A program made the position numbers and the translations under genes. Shown one piece after another: positions 43,415 to 52,293 of a stretch of DNA of 57,372 bases. The notes beneath the pieces were generated by a model that saw only the letters and a program-made list of their open reading frames with translations, did no database searches and was not told the origin of the DNA. The number at the start of each line of letters is the position of its first letter. The stretch's first letter is position 1. Source of the DNA: Acidobacteriota bacterium (lineage in GTDB: Bacteria; Acidobacteriota; Vicinamibacteria; Vicinamibacterales; JAKQTR01); assembly GCA_026393755.1 (NCBI GenBank), contig JAPKZO010000005.1, forward strand, positions 184,777-242,148. The letters are read 5' to 3'.

Positions 43415-45415
43415 CTACTTGTTGAGGCGATTGTATTTCTCGAGAACGGCCCTGAGTTGGTCGTGCGGCAGGGCGGAGACGTGGTGATTGTCAATGCCGG
43501 TCATCGACTCGGCGGCGATCATCGCATTGATGATGGCTTCCTCGGTCGCCTCGACGGTGGCGGCGAAGACAGGATCGAGGGCGTCGTTGGGAACCATCTT
43601 CACGTCCACGGGCGTGGTCGACGAGAACGCTCCGGCGTTCGCGGTGGAAAAGGCGATGAAGATGTCGCCGGAACCGTTTCCCGAGATGCTGCCATTGCGG
43701 CCGAGGCCGAGCGTGGCGCGGCGGGCGAGGCGCTTGAGCTGGGTGGGAAGCAGCGGCGCATCGGTGCCCACGACGATGATGATGGAGCCCTGCTCGGAGA
43801 TGGATGAAGGCTGATACGTGGACGAATCCGCCGTGGTGATTTCACGACCCACCGGAATTCCCGCGACGCGAAAGTTCCGTCGCGAGCCGTAATTGCACTG
43901 GACGAGCACTCCGACGACGTAGCCGCCTTCCTTTGCGGTCAGCACGCGTGAGGACGTTCCGATGCCTCCCTTGTAGCCGTTGCAGACCATGCCCGTGCCG
44001 CCTCCCACGCTCCCCTCTTCGACCGGCCCTGACCGGGCGGAATCAATCGCGTGAAACGCGTGCTCGGGCTTCACATGAAAGCCGTTGATGTCGTTCAGCC
44101 AGCCATCCCATGTCTCGGCCACCACCGGAAGCGACCACCAGTATCCGCTCGCGTCGGGCTGGCCATGGGCGACGCGCCACTGAACGACCGCGTCGCGCAC
44201 CACGCCCACGCTGTGGGTGTTGGTGATCATCACGGGACCTTCGAGGAAGCCCGACTCGTCGATCCACGCGGTGCCGGTCATCTCGCCATTGCCGTTCTGC
44301 GAGAACCAGCCCGCGAACACAGGGTCCGCCATGGAGCGATTACCGCGAGGAAGGACGGCGGTGACGCCCGTGCGAACGAGGCCTTTGCCAACCACGAGCT
44401 TGCCGTCGCCGGAAATGAGCGTCGTGTGGCCCACGGTGACGCCAGCCACGTCGGTGATCGCATTGAGCGGGCCGGGAGTCCCGTCAAACGGCACGCCGAG
44501 ATCGCGCGCCCTCGGTTTCGACCGGCTCGTCTCCTGGCCAGAGGCTGCGGCCGGTTCGGCAACAAGAGCCAGCCACTTGCCGTCCCGACTCACCGCGAGA
44601 CGGGTGATCTTCGTTAAGCCGGCCGATGCGAAATCGCCGACCTCCGTCCAGCCGCCGGCCGCGTCGCGCCAGATCGAGATCTTCGTCCCCGTCGCCATCA
44701 ACATGCGGCCATCCGGCAGCCACGCGAGGTAGTCGCTTCCCCCCAGCCCCTCGGTGAGGGTCGTCGTCTTCTTCGTCACCGGATCGAGTTGCTTGACCAC
44801 CGCCGCCGCACCGGGCGGATATCCGATGAAGCTGACCGTCTTCTGCCCTGGGCGGATCAGGAGTGACCGGCCGATGTTGGGCTCAATCACCTCGGCCGTG
44901 TCCGCCCTCGTGTCGACCAGTTGCAGCGAGGCCGGGCTGCCATCCACACCGAGGACGAACACCGCCAGGCGATGGTCGTCGATCCAGACGTGGTAGCCGA
45001 TGAGTCCCTTGTGCGCATACACCAGGCGCGGGTTCGATCCGTCGAAATCGAAGCGCCAGAGTTCCTGTTTGTCGCCACGCACCGTCGAAAACGTCTTGCC
45101 GTCCGGCGTGACGAGCGGCGAGTACTCGTTCTCGGCCGTGTGCGTCAGCTGCGTGACGAGCTTCGTCTTGATGTCATACCGGTAGATGTCTGTCTGCTTG
45201 CCGTCGCGGCGCGACGTAAAGAGGATCGCAGAACCGTCCGGCAGGAAGCTGGGCTGGTTGTCGTACTCCGGGCTGTTGCTGATGTTGATCGGCGCCCCGA
45301 TCTGCAGTCCACTGCCACCTCCGGACAGCGGAGCCAGATAGACCTCGGTCGCAGGGGGCGCTGCGGTCTGCGGTGCGAGTAGTGATCCGATCACCAATAC
45401 CAGTGCGAGTCTCAT
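43415..45415 (-). CDS. TolB-like propeller fused to a P1/DmpA family aminopeptidase
   Basis: A 666-residue exported fusion. The signal peptide (about 1-20) is followed by a WD40/TolB-type beta-propeller (about 25-300; NQPSFLPDGSAILFTSRRDG, YSPLVTPDGKTFS, YLAWLPDGRMLMATG). The C-terminal half (about 310-666) is a P1/S58 (DmpA-BapA) peptidase: ARDLGVPFDGTPGPLNAITD, VGHTTLISGDG, EEGSVGGGTGMVCNGYKGG, GIGTSSRVL, and QLKRLARRATLGLGRNGS. DmpA relatives self-cleave before a nucleophilic serine and remove N-terminal D- or beta-amino acids. Fusion to a propeller is unusual; the propeller may gate or bind substrate. Confidence 0.85.
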   Translation of the reverse strand: MRLALVLVIGSLLAPQTAAPPATEVYLAPLSGGGSGLQIGAPINISNSPEYDNQPSFLPDGSAILFTSRRDGKQTDIYRYDIKTKLVTQLTHTAENEYSPLVTPDGKTFSTVRGDKQELWRFDFDGSNPRLVYAHKGLIGYHVWIDDHRLAVFVLGVDGSPASLQLVDTRADTAEVIEPNIGRSLLIRPGQKTVSFIGYPPGAAAVVKQLDPVTKKTTTLTEGLGGSDYLAWLPDGRMLMATGTKISIWRDAAGGWTEVGDFASAGLTKITRLAVSRDGKWLALVAEPAAASGQETSRSKPRARDLGVPFDGTPGPLNAITDVAGVTVGHTTLISGDGKLVVGKGLVRTGVTAVLPRGNRSMADPVFAGWFSQNGNGEMTGTAWIDESGFLEGPVMITNTHSVGVVRDAVVQWRVAHGQPDASGYWWSLPVVAETWDGWLNDINGFHVKPEHAFHAIDSARSGPVEEGSVGGGTGMVCNGYKGGIGTSSRVLTAKEGGYVVGVLVQCNYGSRRNFRVAGIPVGREITTADSSTYQPSSISEQGSIIIVVGTDAPLLPTQLKRLARRATLGLGRNGSISGNGSGDIFIAFSTANAGAFSSTTPVDVKMVPNDALDPVFAATVEATEEAIINAMIAAESMTGIDNHHVSALPHDQLRAVLEKYNRLNK

Positions 45416-45778
45416 GTCTGTCACCCTTTCACGACCTGAAGCCGGCGCCGGTGCCCGTCGGGCACCGACGGGCCGAGGTGTTTGCCAACGATACACCTTC
45501 GCGCCGAGCCAGTCGGCAGCCAAATCGCCGATCGGCATTCGAGTGTGTTCAAGAGTGGACAGACACCCCGCTTCGCCGCCCCTACGATTGGGGCTGGGTG
45601 TAACGGAGTTGTCTTCCGCTGAGTTGGTCTGATCTCGCGCGCCGACGTTCCTTCAAGTCGACATCAGGCCACTGCGAACTCGATCCGCTCCACCCCGTGG
45701 AACTGTGGACTGCGTGCCCGTGCCGGGCAACCAGGTGGAAGTGACGTTCATTCGACTCTTGAAGGAGGAAATCACACC
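45416..45778. other. Divergent intergenic region, no gene seen
   Basis: A 363-bp gap between the minus-strand propeller-peptidase and the plus-strand lipoprotein gene. It must hold promoters for both, but I recognise no sigma-type boxes, repeats or RNA motif. Confidence 0.5.
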
Positions 45779-46438
45779 ATGCGTGTCATTGTCGCATTGC
45801 GGGCGATTGCCCTGGGACTCGCGATCACTGTTACGGGCTGTGCATCACCGCCCAAGGCGGACGTCGATGCGGCCAACGCCGCCCTCGACCAGGCCGCTGC
45901 CGACCAGTCGGATCAGTATGCCCCCGAGTCGCTGAAGGATGCCCAGAATGCCCGGACAGCCCTCGACGCCGAACTGAAGGCTCAGGAAGGCAAGTGGTTC
46001 AAGTCGTACGATAAGGCCAAGGAACTTGCAGCCGCTGCGAAGGCGGCAGGCGAAAAGGCAGCAGCCGACGCGGTCGCGGGCAAGGAGCAGGCGGATGCCG
46101 CCGCGATCAAGGCGAAAGCCGATGCCGCCGCCGCCAGGGCGAAGGTCATGAGGGCGCCGCTCCGCGTTGGGGGTCAGATCAGAGCCCCAACCAAAGTCAA
46201 GGACGTCAAGCCGGTGTACCCGCTCATCGCACAGTCGGCAGGTGTCTCCGGGGTGGTCACGATCGAAGCGACGATTGGACCCGAAGGGAAGGTCACAGAC
46301 GCGAAGGTCGTGCGCTCGATCCCGCTGCTCGATCAGGCCGCGCTTGACGCGGTGCGGCAGTGGGAGTACTCGCCAACCCTTCTGAACGGCGTGCCCGTGC
46401 CGGTTCTCGTCACCGTCACGATCACCTTTACGCGGTAG
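45779..46438 (+). CDS. Lipoprotein with DUF4398-like helix and TonB C-terminal domain
   Basis: A 219-residue predicted lipoprotein (lipobox ITVTGCAS, Cys at about residue 22). The N-terminal half is an Ala/Lys-rich helical or coiled-coil region resembling DUF4398. The C-terminal half (about 125-219) is a TonB_C energy-transducer domain: VKPVYPLIAQSAGVSGVV, IGPEGKVTDAKVVRSIP, and ALDAVRQWEYSPTLLNG. Usual TonB is anchored by an N-terminal helix in the inner membrane; here lipid anchoring replaces it, so it may bind receptors or act in envelope structure. It has a strong GGAGG site. Confidence 0.85.
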   Translation: MRVIVALRAIALGLAITVTGCASPPKADVDAANAALDQAAADQSDQYAPESLKDAQNARTALDAELKAQEGKWFKSYDKAKELAAAAKAAGEKAAADAVAGKEQADAAAIKAKADAAAARAKVMRAPLRVGGQIRAPTKVKDVKPVYPLIAQSAGVSGVVTIEATIGPEGKVTDAKVVRSIPLLDQAALDAVRQWEYSPTLLNGVPVPVLVTVTITFTR

Positions 46439-46540
46439 AGGGAAGCTGCGGCGAAGTCCCGGGGGCACCCTGCCCCTTCCTGGCATGCGGACGAGCCGCA
46501 GCCTGGACTGACGCCATCGTGTTGGACCTGGAGGCGGAAG

Positions 46541-47122
46541 ATGAACTTAAGTGCATTAACGACGATAGAAATCGCCACGATCAGCGCCGTGGTGGTGCTG
46601 GTGATTGCAGCCATCGCGATGTTGTTCCTACTCCGAAAGCGCCGGACCGGCAAACTGCGCAGCAAGTTCGGTGGTGCTGAATACGACCGCGCCGTGAAGG
46701 ACGGCGGCAACCGGCGGCAGGCGGAGGCCGGGCTCGACAAGCGGACGGCACGAGTCGAGAGTTTCCACCTCCAACCGCTCGCGCCCGCCGAGCGTGAGCG
46801 CTTTCTGGACGCCTGGCGCACCGTCCAGGCGCGGTTTGTGGACGGCCCCGCTGGTGCGGTCGCGGATGCCGACCGACTGCTGGGTGAAGTGATGTCTTCG
46901 CGTGGCTATCCGATCAGTGAATTTGCACAGCGTGCCGCTGACATCTCCGTGGACCATCCAGTGGTTCTGGAAAACTACCGAACGGCCCACGAGATCGCGC
47001 TTCGCCAGGCAAAGGGGCAGGCCAGTACAGAAGACCTGCGCCAGGCGATGATCCACTACCGTGCGCTTTTTGATGAACTGGTCAGCGAGCCGGCAGCGAC
47101 CTACGTGAAGGTCGCGTCGTAA
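46541..47122 (+). CDS. Single-pass membrane protein of unknown function
   Basis: A 193-residue protein with one N-terminal helix (about residues 12-32, ISAVVVLVIAAIAMLFLL) and a charged cytoplasmic domain. The segments LRSKFGGAEYDRAVKDGG and RFLDAWRTVQARFVDGPAGA recall a widespread uncharacterised family, often near lipoproteins or sensor genes; I know no function. A GGAGGCGGAAG ribosome site supports the start. It probably shares a transcript with the TonB-domain lipoprotein. Confidence 0.75.
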   Translation: MNLSALTTIEIATISAVVVLVIAAIAMLFLLRKRRTGKLRSKFGGAEYDRAVKDGGNRRQAEAGLDKRTARVESFHLQPLAPAERERFLDAWRTVQARFVDGPAGAVADADRLLGEVMSSRGYPISEFAQRAADISVDHPVVLENYRTAHEIALRQAKGQASTEDLRQAMIHYRALFDELVSEPAATYVKVAS

Positions 47123-47507
47123 GTTTAAGTCGCCGTGTCCTGGATGAATGGCGAAGATCTCCAGCGGGGGTTCAAAGAAGCAGGCATGTAGGCACGAATT
47201 CCGTGTAGCTATTGCGCGCCGCGTCGGCCGCCTGAGTAGTACTTCGCTGATTTGCCCATGTTGCAGGCCCGCCTGCATTGGCATGAGTGCTGCATCCCAG
47301 GAGTAAGTGGCGTAGCGACGGTGGCTCCGAAGGCACCGCGGCCGCCGTCGCGTGCCAACCGGAGCCCCCTTCTCCTTACCTCCCGCAACAAGAGGACTGG
47401 ACGCACTCGACCGGCTTCCTTCTGTCAGCGGGTCCTATAGGTTGGTCAGGTTGTGTCGACTCCCCACGCCCGCCGCGGGGCTCCCGGGGAGAACGCAGAG
47501 GTTCACG
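47123..47507. other. Intergenic region with a nested hairpin
   Basis: A 385-bp gap before the bactofilin gene. No gene is visible. Its main feature is a nested inverted repeat (47323-47366), followed by a C/T-rich patch, about 140 bases before the bactofilin start; it could be a leader RNA structure or a terminator of the upstream transcript. Confidence 0.5.
47323..47366 (+). repeat. Nested hairpin in the bactofilin leader region
   Basis: GGCTCCG (47323-47329) pairs with CGGAGCC (47360-47366), and inside it GGCAC (47332-47336) pairs with GTGCC (47352-47356), giving two stacked perfect stems separated by a small internal loop. Confidence 0.6.
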
Positions 47508-48065
47508 ATGTGGAAACGGGGCGAGGTCGTGCGGCCGCCTGTCAGTGCTCGAGACGCAACGGGTCAACCGGCACCCGGAGCGCCGGCGTCCCAGAGTGAC
47601 CATGCCGTTCAGGCACCGGAGATTGGGGCAAAGCACCACATGGAGAAAGACGTCATCAACATCGGCAAGTCGGTCGTCATCAAGGGCGAGCTCACCGGCA
47701 GCGAGGATCTCACCGTCGAAGGGATCGTCGAGGGCAAGATCGAGCTCAGGGAGCACGTGCTGACGATCGGGGCCCACGCCAGGATCAAGGCCGAGGTGTT
47801 CGCGAAAGTGGCGGTCGTCCTTGGTGAGGTCGTCGGCAATATCACCGCGAGCGAAAAGGTGGATATTCGCGACAGCGGCTCGGTGGAAGGCAACATCGTG
47901 TCGCCGCGCGTCGCGATTGCGGAGGGCTCGCATTTTCGCGGCAGCGTGGACATGCAGCAGAAGCCGGCTGTGACGCCTGCCCTGGCAGCCAAGCCCGAGG
48001 TGAAGCCCGCGCCCGTGCCGGCCGCCCCTCAGGGGCCGGGCGGCCAGCGTCTGGTCGGCGCATAG
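47508..48065 (+). CDS. Bactofilin family cytoskeletal protein
   Basis: A 185-residue bactofilin. The central DUF583/bactofilin beta-helix (about 50-150) shows the repeated hydrophobic rungs: INIGKSVVIKGELTGSEDLT, VEGIVEGKIELREHVLTIG, AHARIKAEVFAKVAVVLGEV, GNITASEKVDIRDSGSVEGN. Disordered N- and C-terminal tails, with a Pro/Ala-rich C-terminus, are typical. Bactofilins polymerise without nucleotides and position cell-wall or motility enzymes. A methyltransferase-like gene follows 84 bases on. Confidence 0.93.
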   Translation: MWKRGEVVRPPVSARDATGQPAPGAPASQSDHAVQAPEIGAKHHMEKDVINIGKSVVIKGELTGSEDLTVEGIVEGKIELREHVLTIGAHARIKAEVFAKVAVVLGEVVGNITASEKVDIRDSGSVEGNIVSPRVAIAEGSHFRGSVDMQQKPAVTPALAAKPEVKPAPVPAAPQGPGGQRLVGA

Positions 48066-48149
48066 CCGAGTCGTACGCGAATCGGCGTGTCTTGCCGCGC
48101 GTCCGCGCCGCACGTGCCGGCCGTGTGCCTTTCGGTTTGAGGAGTGTCC

Positions 48150-48851
48150 TTGTCGGATGTCGACTGGGTGCGAAGTCTGGGCGGCCTTCTCTCACGGCTC
48201 GGAATCGTGCGGCAGGCGGAAGGAAAACCGCCTGACGCCGGCTCGCCGCCGAAGGCGGAGGAGTGCCCTGTCGTCAACTCGAGGGCACTGCGCAGGTTCC
48301 TCTCGTACCTCGGCACCCGTCCCGCGCCAGTCTTGCTGGATCTGGGCCCCGTCGTCGGATCGAACGTCACGTTCTTCGGCGAACAACTGAACTGCAAGGT
48401 CTACATCGAGGATCTCTTCGCGGATCTCGATCGTCACGCGCGTGAGGGCCGGCTGGAGGACTTGCCGGCGTTCCTGTCGACGCGGTACGCCCTGGAATAC
48501 GGCACCGTGGACGGCGTGCTGCTGTGGGACGCCTTCGACTACCTGGACCGGCCATCCGCGCAGGCGCTGGCGACGACGCTGGTCCGGCTGATGCGTGTTG
48601 GGGGCTCGCTGCTCGGATTCTTCGGCAACGACAGTCACGTTGGCACGGGCTTCACGAAGTTCACGGTCGCAGACGAGTCGCACCTGCGGCAGCACACATA
48701 TGCGTCGGTGGCTGTGCGCCAGAGCTCGCTGCCGAACCGCGACATCATCAAGATGTTCGACGGCCTGAGCGTAGCCGACTCCTTCCTGCTGCAGACCGGC
48801 CTGCGCGAGATTCTCTTCCGCAAGGGCGGCGGCGGCCGGCCGATCATCTAA
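48150..48851 (+). CDS. Class I SAM methyltransferase-like protein
   Basis: A 233-residue soluble protein with a Rossmann-type methyltransferase fold: motif I is VLLDLGPVVGSNVTFFGEQ, the acidic strand end is VYIEDLFADL, and a motif IV-like GVLLWDAFDYLDRPSA. Cofactor loops differ from the classic GxGxG, so activity is not certain. The TTG at 48150 has a GAGGAG site five bases upstream; a GTG at 48144 overlaps that site. It lies just after the bactofilin and may act with it. Confidence 0.75.
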   Translation: MSDVDWVRSLGGLLSRLGIVRQAEGKPPDAGSPPKAEECPVVNSRALRRFLSYLGTRPAPVLLDLGPVVGSNVTFFGEQLNCKVYIEDLFADLDRHAREGRLEDLPAFLSTRYALEYGTVDGVLLWDAFDYLDRPSAQALATTLVRLMRVGGSLLGFFGNDSHVGTGFTKFTVADESHLRQHTYASVAVRQSSLPNRDIIKMFDGLSVADSFLLQTGLREILFRKGGGGRPII

Positions 48852-48898
48852 CGGCGTCCCGCGTGTTGAGCCCGGTATCGTGATGGGCCTGCCGGTTG

Positions 48899-49513
48899 TC
48901 AGACCTGCGGCCAGCGGCTCGCCACAAAATCGAAAGTGAGTTGCGACCACGTTTCCATCTGTTCCCGTCGTTCGAGCAACTCGGGCAGTGTCAGGAACTG
49001 CAGCTCGGTGATGCACGCCTCGCCCTTCGCGACGTTCTCCTCGGCCAGTTCGCACAGGTGGATGATCCCCAGGTGCACCTGGCCCACCGGGGTGGTGTCG
49101 TCGTTCAGCAGCGCGATGATCCGAGTCCTGAAGTGTCCGTCCATCCGCAGCTCTTCGTGCAACTCGCGCTGGACCGCCTCCTCGTAATATTCCAGTCCTG
49201 TCAGGAAGAGATTCTCGTCGCGGTGGTTGATATGCCCGCCGATGCCGATCGAGCCCATGGCCACGAGCCTCTTCTCGCCCGAGGTCTTGCCGCGCACGTA
49301 GTGCAGGAGCGTATCGCCCTTCCTGATCAGGACGTACGGGATGATCTGCTTCATGGAGGTGTCGGTTTCCGCCTGGGAGCGGGGTACGAACGACGTGTTC
49401 TGTGCCTCGAGGACACGGGGAATGTAGGCACCCAGTTGCGTCTGGATTCCGTGGAACGTTCCGATCTCATCGAGCACGCGCCGCGGGACGCACAACACCA
49501 GTTCTTCGGCCAT
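48899..49513 (-). CDS. NUDIX hydrolase family protein
   Basis: A 204-residue protein with a Nudix box in GIGGHINHRDENLFLTGLEY followed by YEEAVQRELHEELRM, with the REL-EE catalytic helix present and the G-to-E spacing extended by an insertion. The N-terminus (MAEELVLCVPRRVLDEIG) is typical of a NUDIX subgroup annotated as phosphoesterases. Substrate is unknown. It is convergent with the methyltransferase-like gene. The start at 49513 is preferred over an extension to 49537. Confidence 0.88.
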   Translation of the reverse strand: MAEELVLCVPRRVLDEIGTFHGIQTQLGAYIPRVLEAQNTSFVPRSQAETDTSMKQIIPYVLIRKGDTLLHYVRGKTSGEKRLVAMGSIGIGGHINHRDENLFLTGLEYYEEAVQRELHEELRMDGHFRTRIIALLNDDTTPVGQVHLGIIHLCELAEENVAKGEACITELQFLTLPELLERREQMETWSQLTFDFVASRWPQV

Positions 49514-49690
49514 CGACCTGTCCTTCCTCGAAATCACTTGCCCGCGTCAATTCTATACCGCGAACTGGCTGACGGACCGGAGGCGTGGTGCAGGTGACCT
49601 TGCCGACAATGACGATCCCGAATCGTCGAAGAGTCGAACATCGCACCGCCGAAAACCGTTATCATCCGCTCACAAGTGCCTGGAGGATTC

Positions 49691-52174
49691 ATGATGACCC
49701 GTACTCGCGTGCTGTTCGGCCTGGCAATCCTGGCCCTCGCCACGACGCTCAACCTGGGCGCCGTGACGCGGCTGAAGTCGGCTGACGGGCAGTTCTGGGA
49801 CATTCAGGACACGTCCTCGTGGGCGCAGGATAGCGGCGGCATCGCGACCGGCGGTCGCGCGAACCCATTCAACGGCTTCGGCTACCTGAAGCTGCAGGTG
49901 CGCCGGCTCGACGCATCCGTCCTCGTCCGAAACCATTACCTGACGGGGTTCGGGCTCGCGCATGACGGCGCCGAGCGGTTCGACTCGATCACGCCAGTCC
50001 TTCAAGGAGGGATTGTCGTCTCGCGCGCGCTGTTCGCGCCGAAAGACACGAACTACCTGCGCTACTTCGACCGCTACACCAACGTGACCCGCGAGGACCG
50101 CGTCGTCGAGGTGGCGTGGGGCGGGGCCGCCGGCGCATTCGAGGACGGCGGGCCTGTGACGGTGGCGACGACATCGAGCGGCGATCGGCGGATCGAGCCA
50201 GGCGACACCTTCGTGACCGTCATGCAGAACGCACGCGGCGTGGACGATCCGATGCGCGGCCCATCCGGGCACGGCCCATCGGCTCACGTGCTCGGATCGC
50301 ACAGCAAGGGGCTGCTCGTCTCGGTGGGAAACATGTATGGGGACCCCTTCACGGATCCATGGCCCGGCGACGATCCCGCCCATATCGGGTATGTGTTCCG
50401 CTTCACCGTGAGGCCTGGACAGACGAGGGCGCTGGTGACCTTCGTCGTGAAGGGATTGAGCGAGGTCTACGATCCGCGCGGCGGCTTTCCCGTGCCGATT
50501 CGAAACGGCATGATCGCGCCGCAGTACGAGGCTCCCTACTCTGGCGAGACACCGGCCATCCCGGCCGCCGGGTCGGAGATCGCGGCTGTCACCGCCGTGG
50601 CCAGGCGCCTGACGCTCGAGCCGGACTTCCGCGGCCTGACGCCGCGCGAACTGGGGCAGATCGCGAACTGGCCAGCGCCCGCACGCGTTCCCGCGCCGCC
50701 CTTCAGCGTGGTCGAGCGAGCCGTGGAAGACTTGCAGGACGCGCTCGTCCGGGGCGTGGTCACGTCAGTGGACATCGTGCAGGAGTACCTGACGCGCCTC
50801 GCCGCCTACGATCGCAACGGGCCGACCTTCCGCGCGATGCTGGCGCTCAATCCGAGCGCGATTGCCGACGCGCGGGCGCGTGATGCCGAGCGGGCGGCCG
50901 GGCAGGTGCGCAGCCCGTTCCATGGGATTCCCATCGCGTTCAAGGACAACATCGACGTCCTGGGGCTCCCGACCACCGGCGGCTCGCGAGCGCTGGTGGA
51001 TCATCGTCCGCGCCTCGACTCCTTCATGGCCGCGGGCATGCGCCGCGCCGGCGCCGTCGTACTCGGCAAGACGAACCTGGATGAGTTTCCCTTCGGCGAT
51101 TTCGGAATCAGCACGATCGGCGGAACCACTGGAAACGCCTACGATCCCTCACTGAGCACGGCGGGGTCGAGCGGCGGGAGTGCCGTCGCGGTGTCGACCA
51201 GCCTGGTGACGCTCGCCTTCGGTACCGACACGTGCAACTCCCTGTCGAACCCTGCGGCGTTCGCATCGCTGGCCACCATGCGAACGACGCGAGGCCTGAC
51301 GAGCCGAGCGGGCGTGATGCCGCTCAATCCCTACAACGACGCGGTCGGCCCGCTGGCCAAGTCGGTGCGCGAACTCGCTGAGGTGCTCGATCAGGTGGCG
51401 GGAAGCGATCCGGAGGATCCGGTCACCGAGGAGTCGGGGCGCCACATCGACGGCTCGTTCGTCGCCTCGCTTCGGTCGGCGAGCCTCGCGGGGGCGCGTA
51501 TCGGCGTGCTGAGGCAGCGCTTCGTCGGCGTCACGCGTGAGCGCGAGCCTGCGACCCTGATGGCGCAAGTGGTGAAGGAACTCCAGGCCGCCGGCGCGGT
51601 CGTTGTCGATGTTGAGATTGCCGACTTGGACGAGCACTACCGAAAGGCGCGGGGCAGCGCGCCGGGGTCGCTCAAGGCGGCGTGGAGCCAGTATCTCTCG
51701 CGCGGCGCGTTACCGGGCGACAAGGTGCTGGCGATCGAGGACTTGATGGCCAGCGGCAAACTCGCCCCCGGCAGCCAGCGGCGCTTCGCCAGCGCGCTGC
51801 AGCCGATTCCTGCGGGCGAGGCGTTCGCCGAGGCGACTCGTCAGTTCGTCGCGAGCCGCGAGGCCTTCCGCGACGTCTATGTGAACCTGATGGACACCAA
51901 CCGCCTGGACGCGCTGATCTATCCGGCCAACCTTGCGCGCCCATCGACGCACGAAGGCGGGCAACAGCGCTATGGCGGTGAGCCCGGCACGTGCGAGGAC
52001 AGCGCGATGACGGGGCTTCCGCAGGTGACCGTGCCCGGCGGCTTCATGCGAGGAGGCTACCCGTTTGGCGTGTCCTTCCTCGGCCGGCCGTGGTCCGATC
52101 GCCGGCTGCTGGGCCTGGCTCACGCCTACGAACAGGCGACACACCACCGCCGGCCGCCACCGACGGTCGAATGA
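49691..52174 (+). CDS. Amidase-signature enzyme with N-terminal beta domain
   Basis: An 827-residue exported protein. The signal peptide is about 1-24. The N-terminal half (about 25-310) is a beta-rich domain I do not recognise. The C-terminal half (about 330-820) is an amidase-signature hydrolase: FHGIPIAFKDNIDV holds the catalytic lysine, and AGSSGGSAVAVS holds the cis-serine. The nucleophile region is GTDTCNSLSNPAA rather than the usual GTDTGGSIR, so the serine is kept but the Gly-Gly oxyanion loop is changed. It should hydrolyse amides or esters in the periplasm. A GGAGG site supports the start. A 59-bp piece of the gene recurs at 55274. Confidence 0.85.
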   Translation: MMTRTRVLFGLAILALATTLNLGAVTRLKSADGQFWDIQDTSSWAQDSGGIATGGRANPFNGFGYLKLQVRRLDASVLVRNHYLTGFGLAHDGAERFDSITPVLQGGIVVSRALFAPKDTNYLRYFDRYTNVTREDRVVEVAWGGAAGAFEDGGPVTVATTSSGDRRIEPGDTFVTVMQNARGVDDPMRGPSGHGPSAHVLGSHSKGLLVSVGNMYGDPFTDPWPGDDPAHIGYVFRFTVRPGQTRALVTFVVKGLSEVYDPRGGFPVPIRNGMIAPQYEAPYSGETPAIPAAGSEIAAVTAVARRLTLEPDFRGLTPRELGQIANWPAPARVPAPPFSVVERAVEDLQDALVRGVVTSVDIVQEYLTRLAAYDRNGPTFRAMLALNPSAIADARARDAERAAGQVRSPFHGIPIAFKDNIDVLGLPTTGGSRALVDHRPRLDSFMAAGMRRAGAVVLGKTNLDEFPFGDFGISTIGGTTGNAYDPSLSTAGSSGGSAVAVSTSLVTLAFGTDTCNSLSNPAAFASLATMRTTRGLTSRAGVMPLNPYNDAVGPLAKSVRELAEVLDQVAGSDPEDPVTEESGRHIDGSFVASLRSASLAGARIGVLRQRFVGVTREREPATLMAQVVKELQAAGAVVVDVEIADLDEHYRKARGSAPGSLKAAWSQYLSRGALPGDKVLAIEDLMASGKLAPGSQRRFASALQPIPAGEAFAEATRQFVASREAFRDVYVNLMDTNRLDALIYPANLARPSTHEGGQQRYGGEPGTCEDSAMTGLPQVTVPGGFMRGGYPFGVSFLGRPWSDRRLLGLAHAYEQATHHRRPPPTVE

Positions 52175-52293
52175 GCGGCGACGCGCCGACTTCGGAGCCA
52201 GGTGGTTTCAGCGAGCTTGCGCAATCCTCAGTCGTAGCCCGTGACTGGTCCCACCGCGATCCTTGCACGGGCCTCGTCGGCAGACAGGCGGCG

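Noticed and set aside
47123-47507. Cyclic-di-GMP or other known riboswitch upstream of bactofilin
   Set aside because: The nested stems do not match conserved cores of GEMM or other riboswitches that I can recall.
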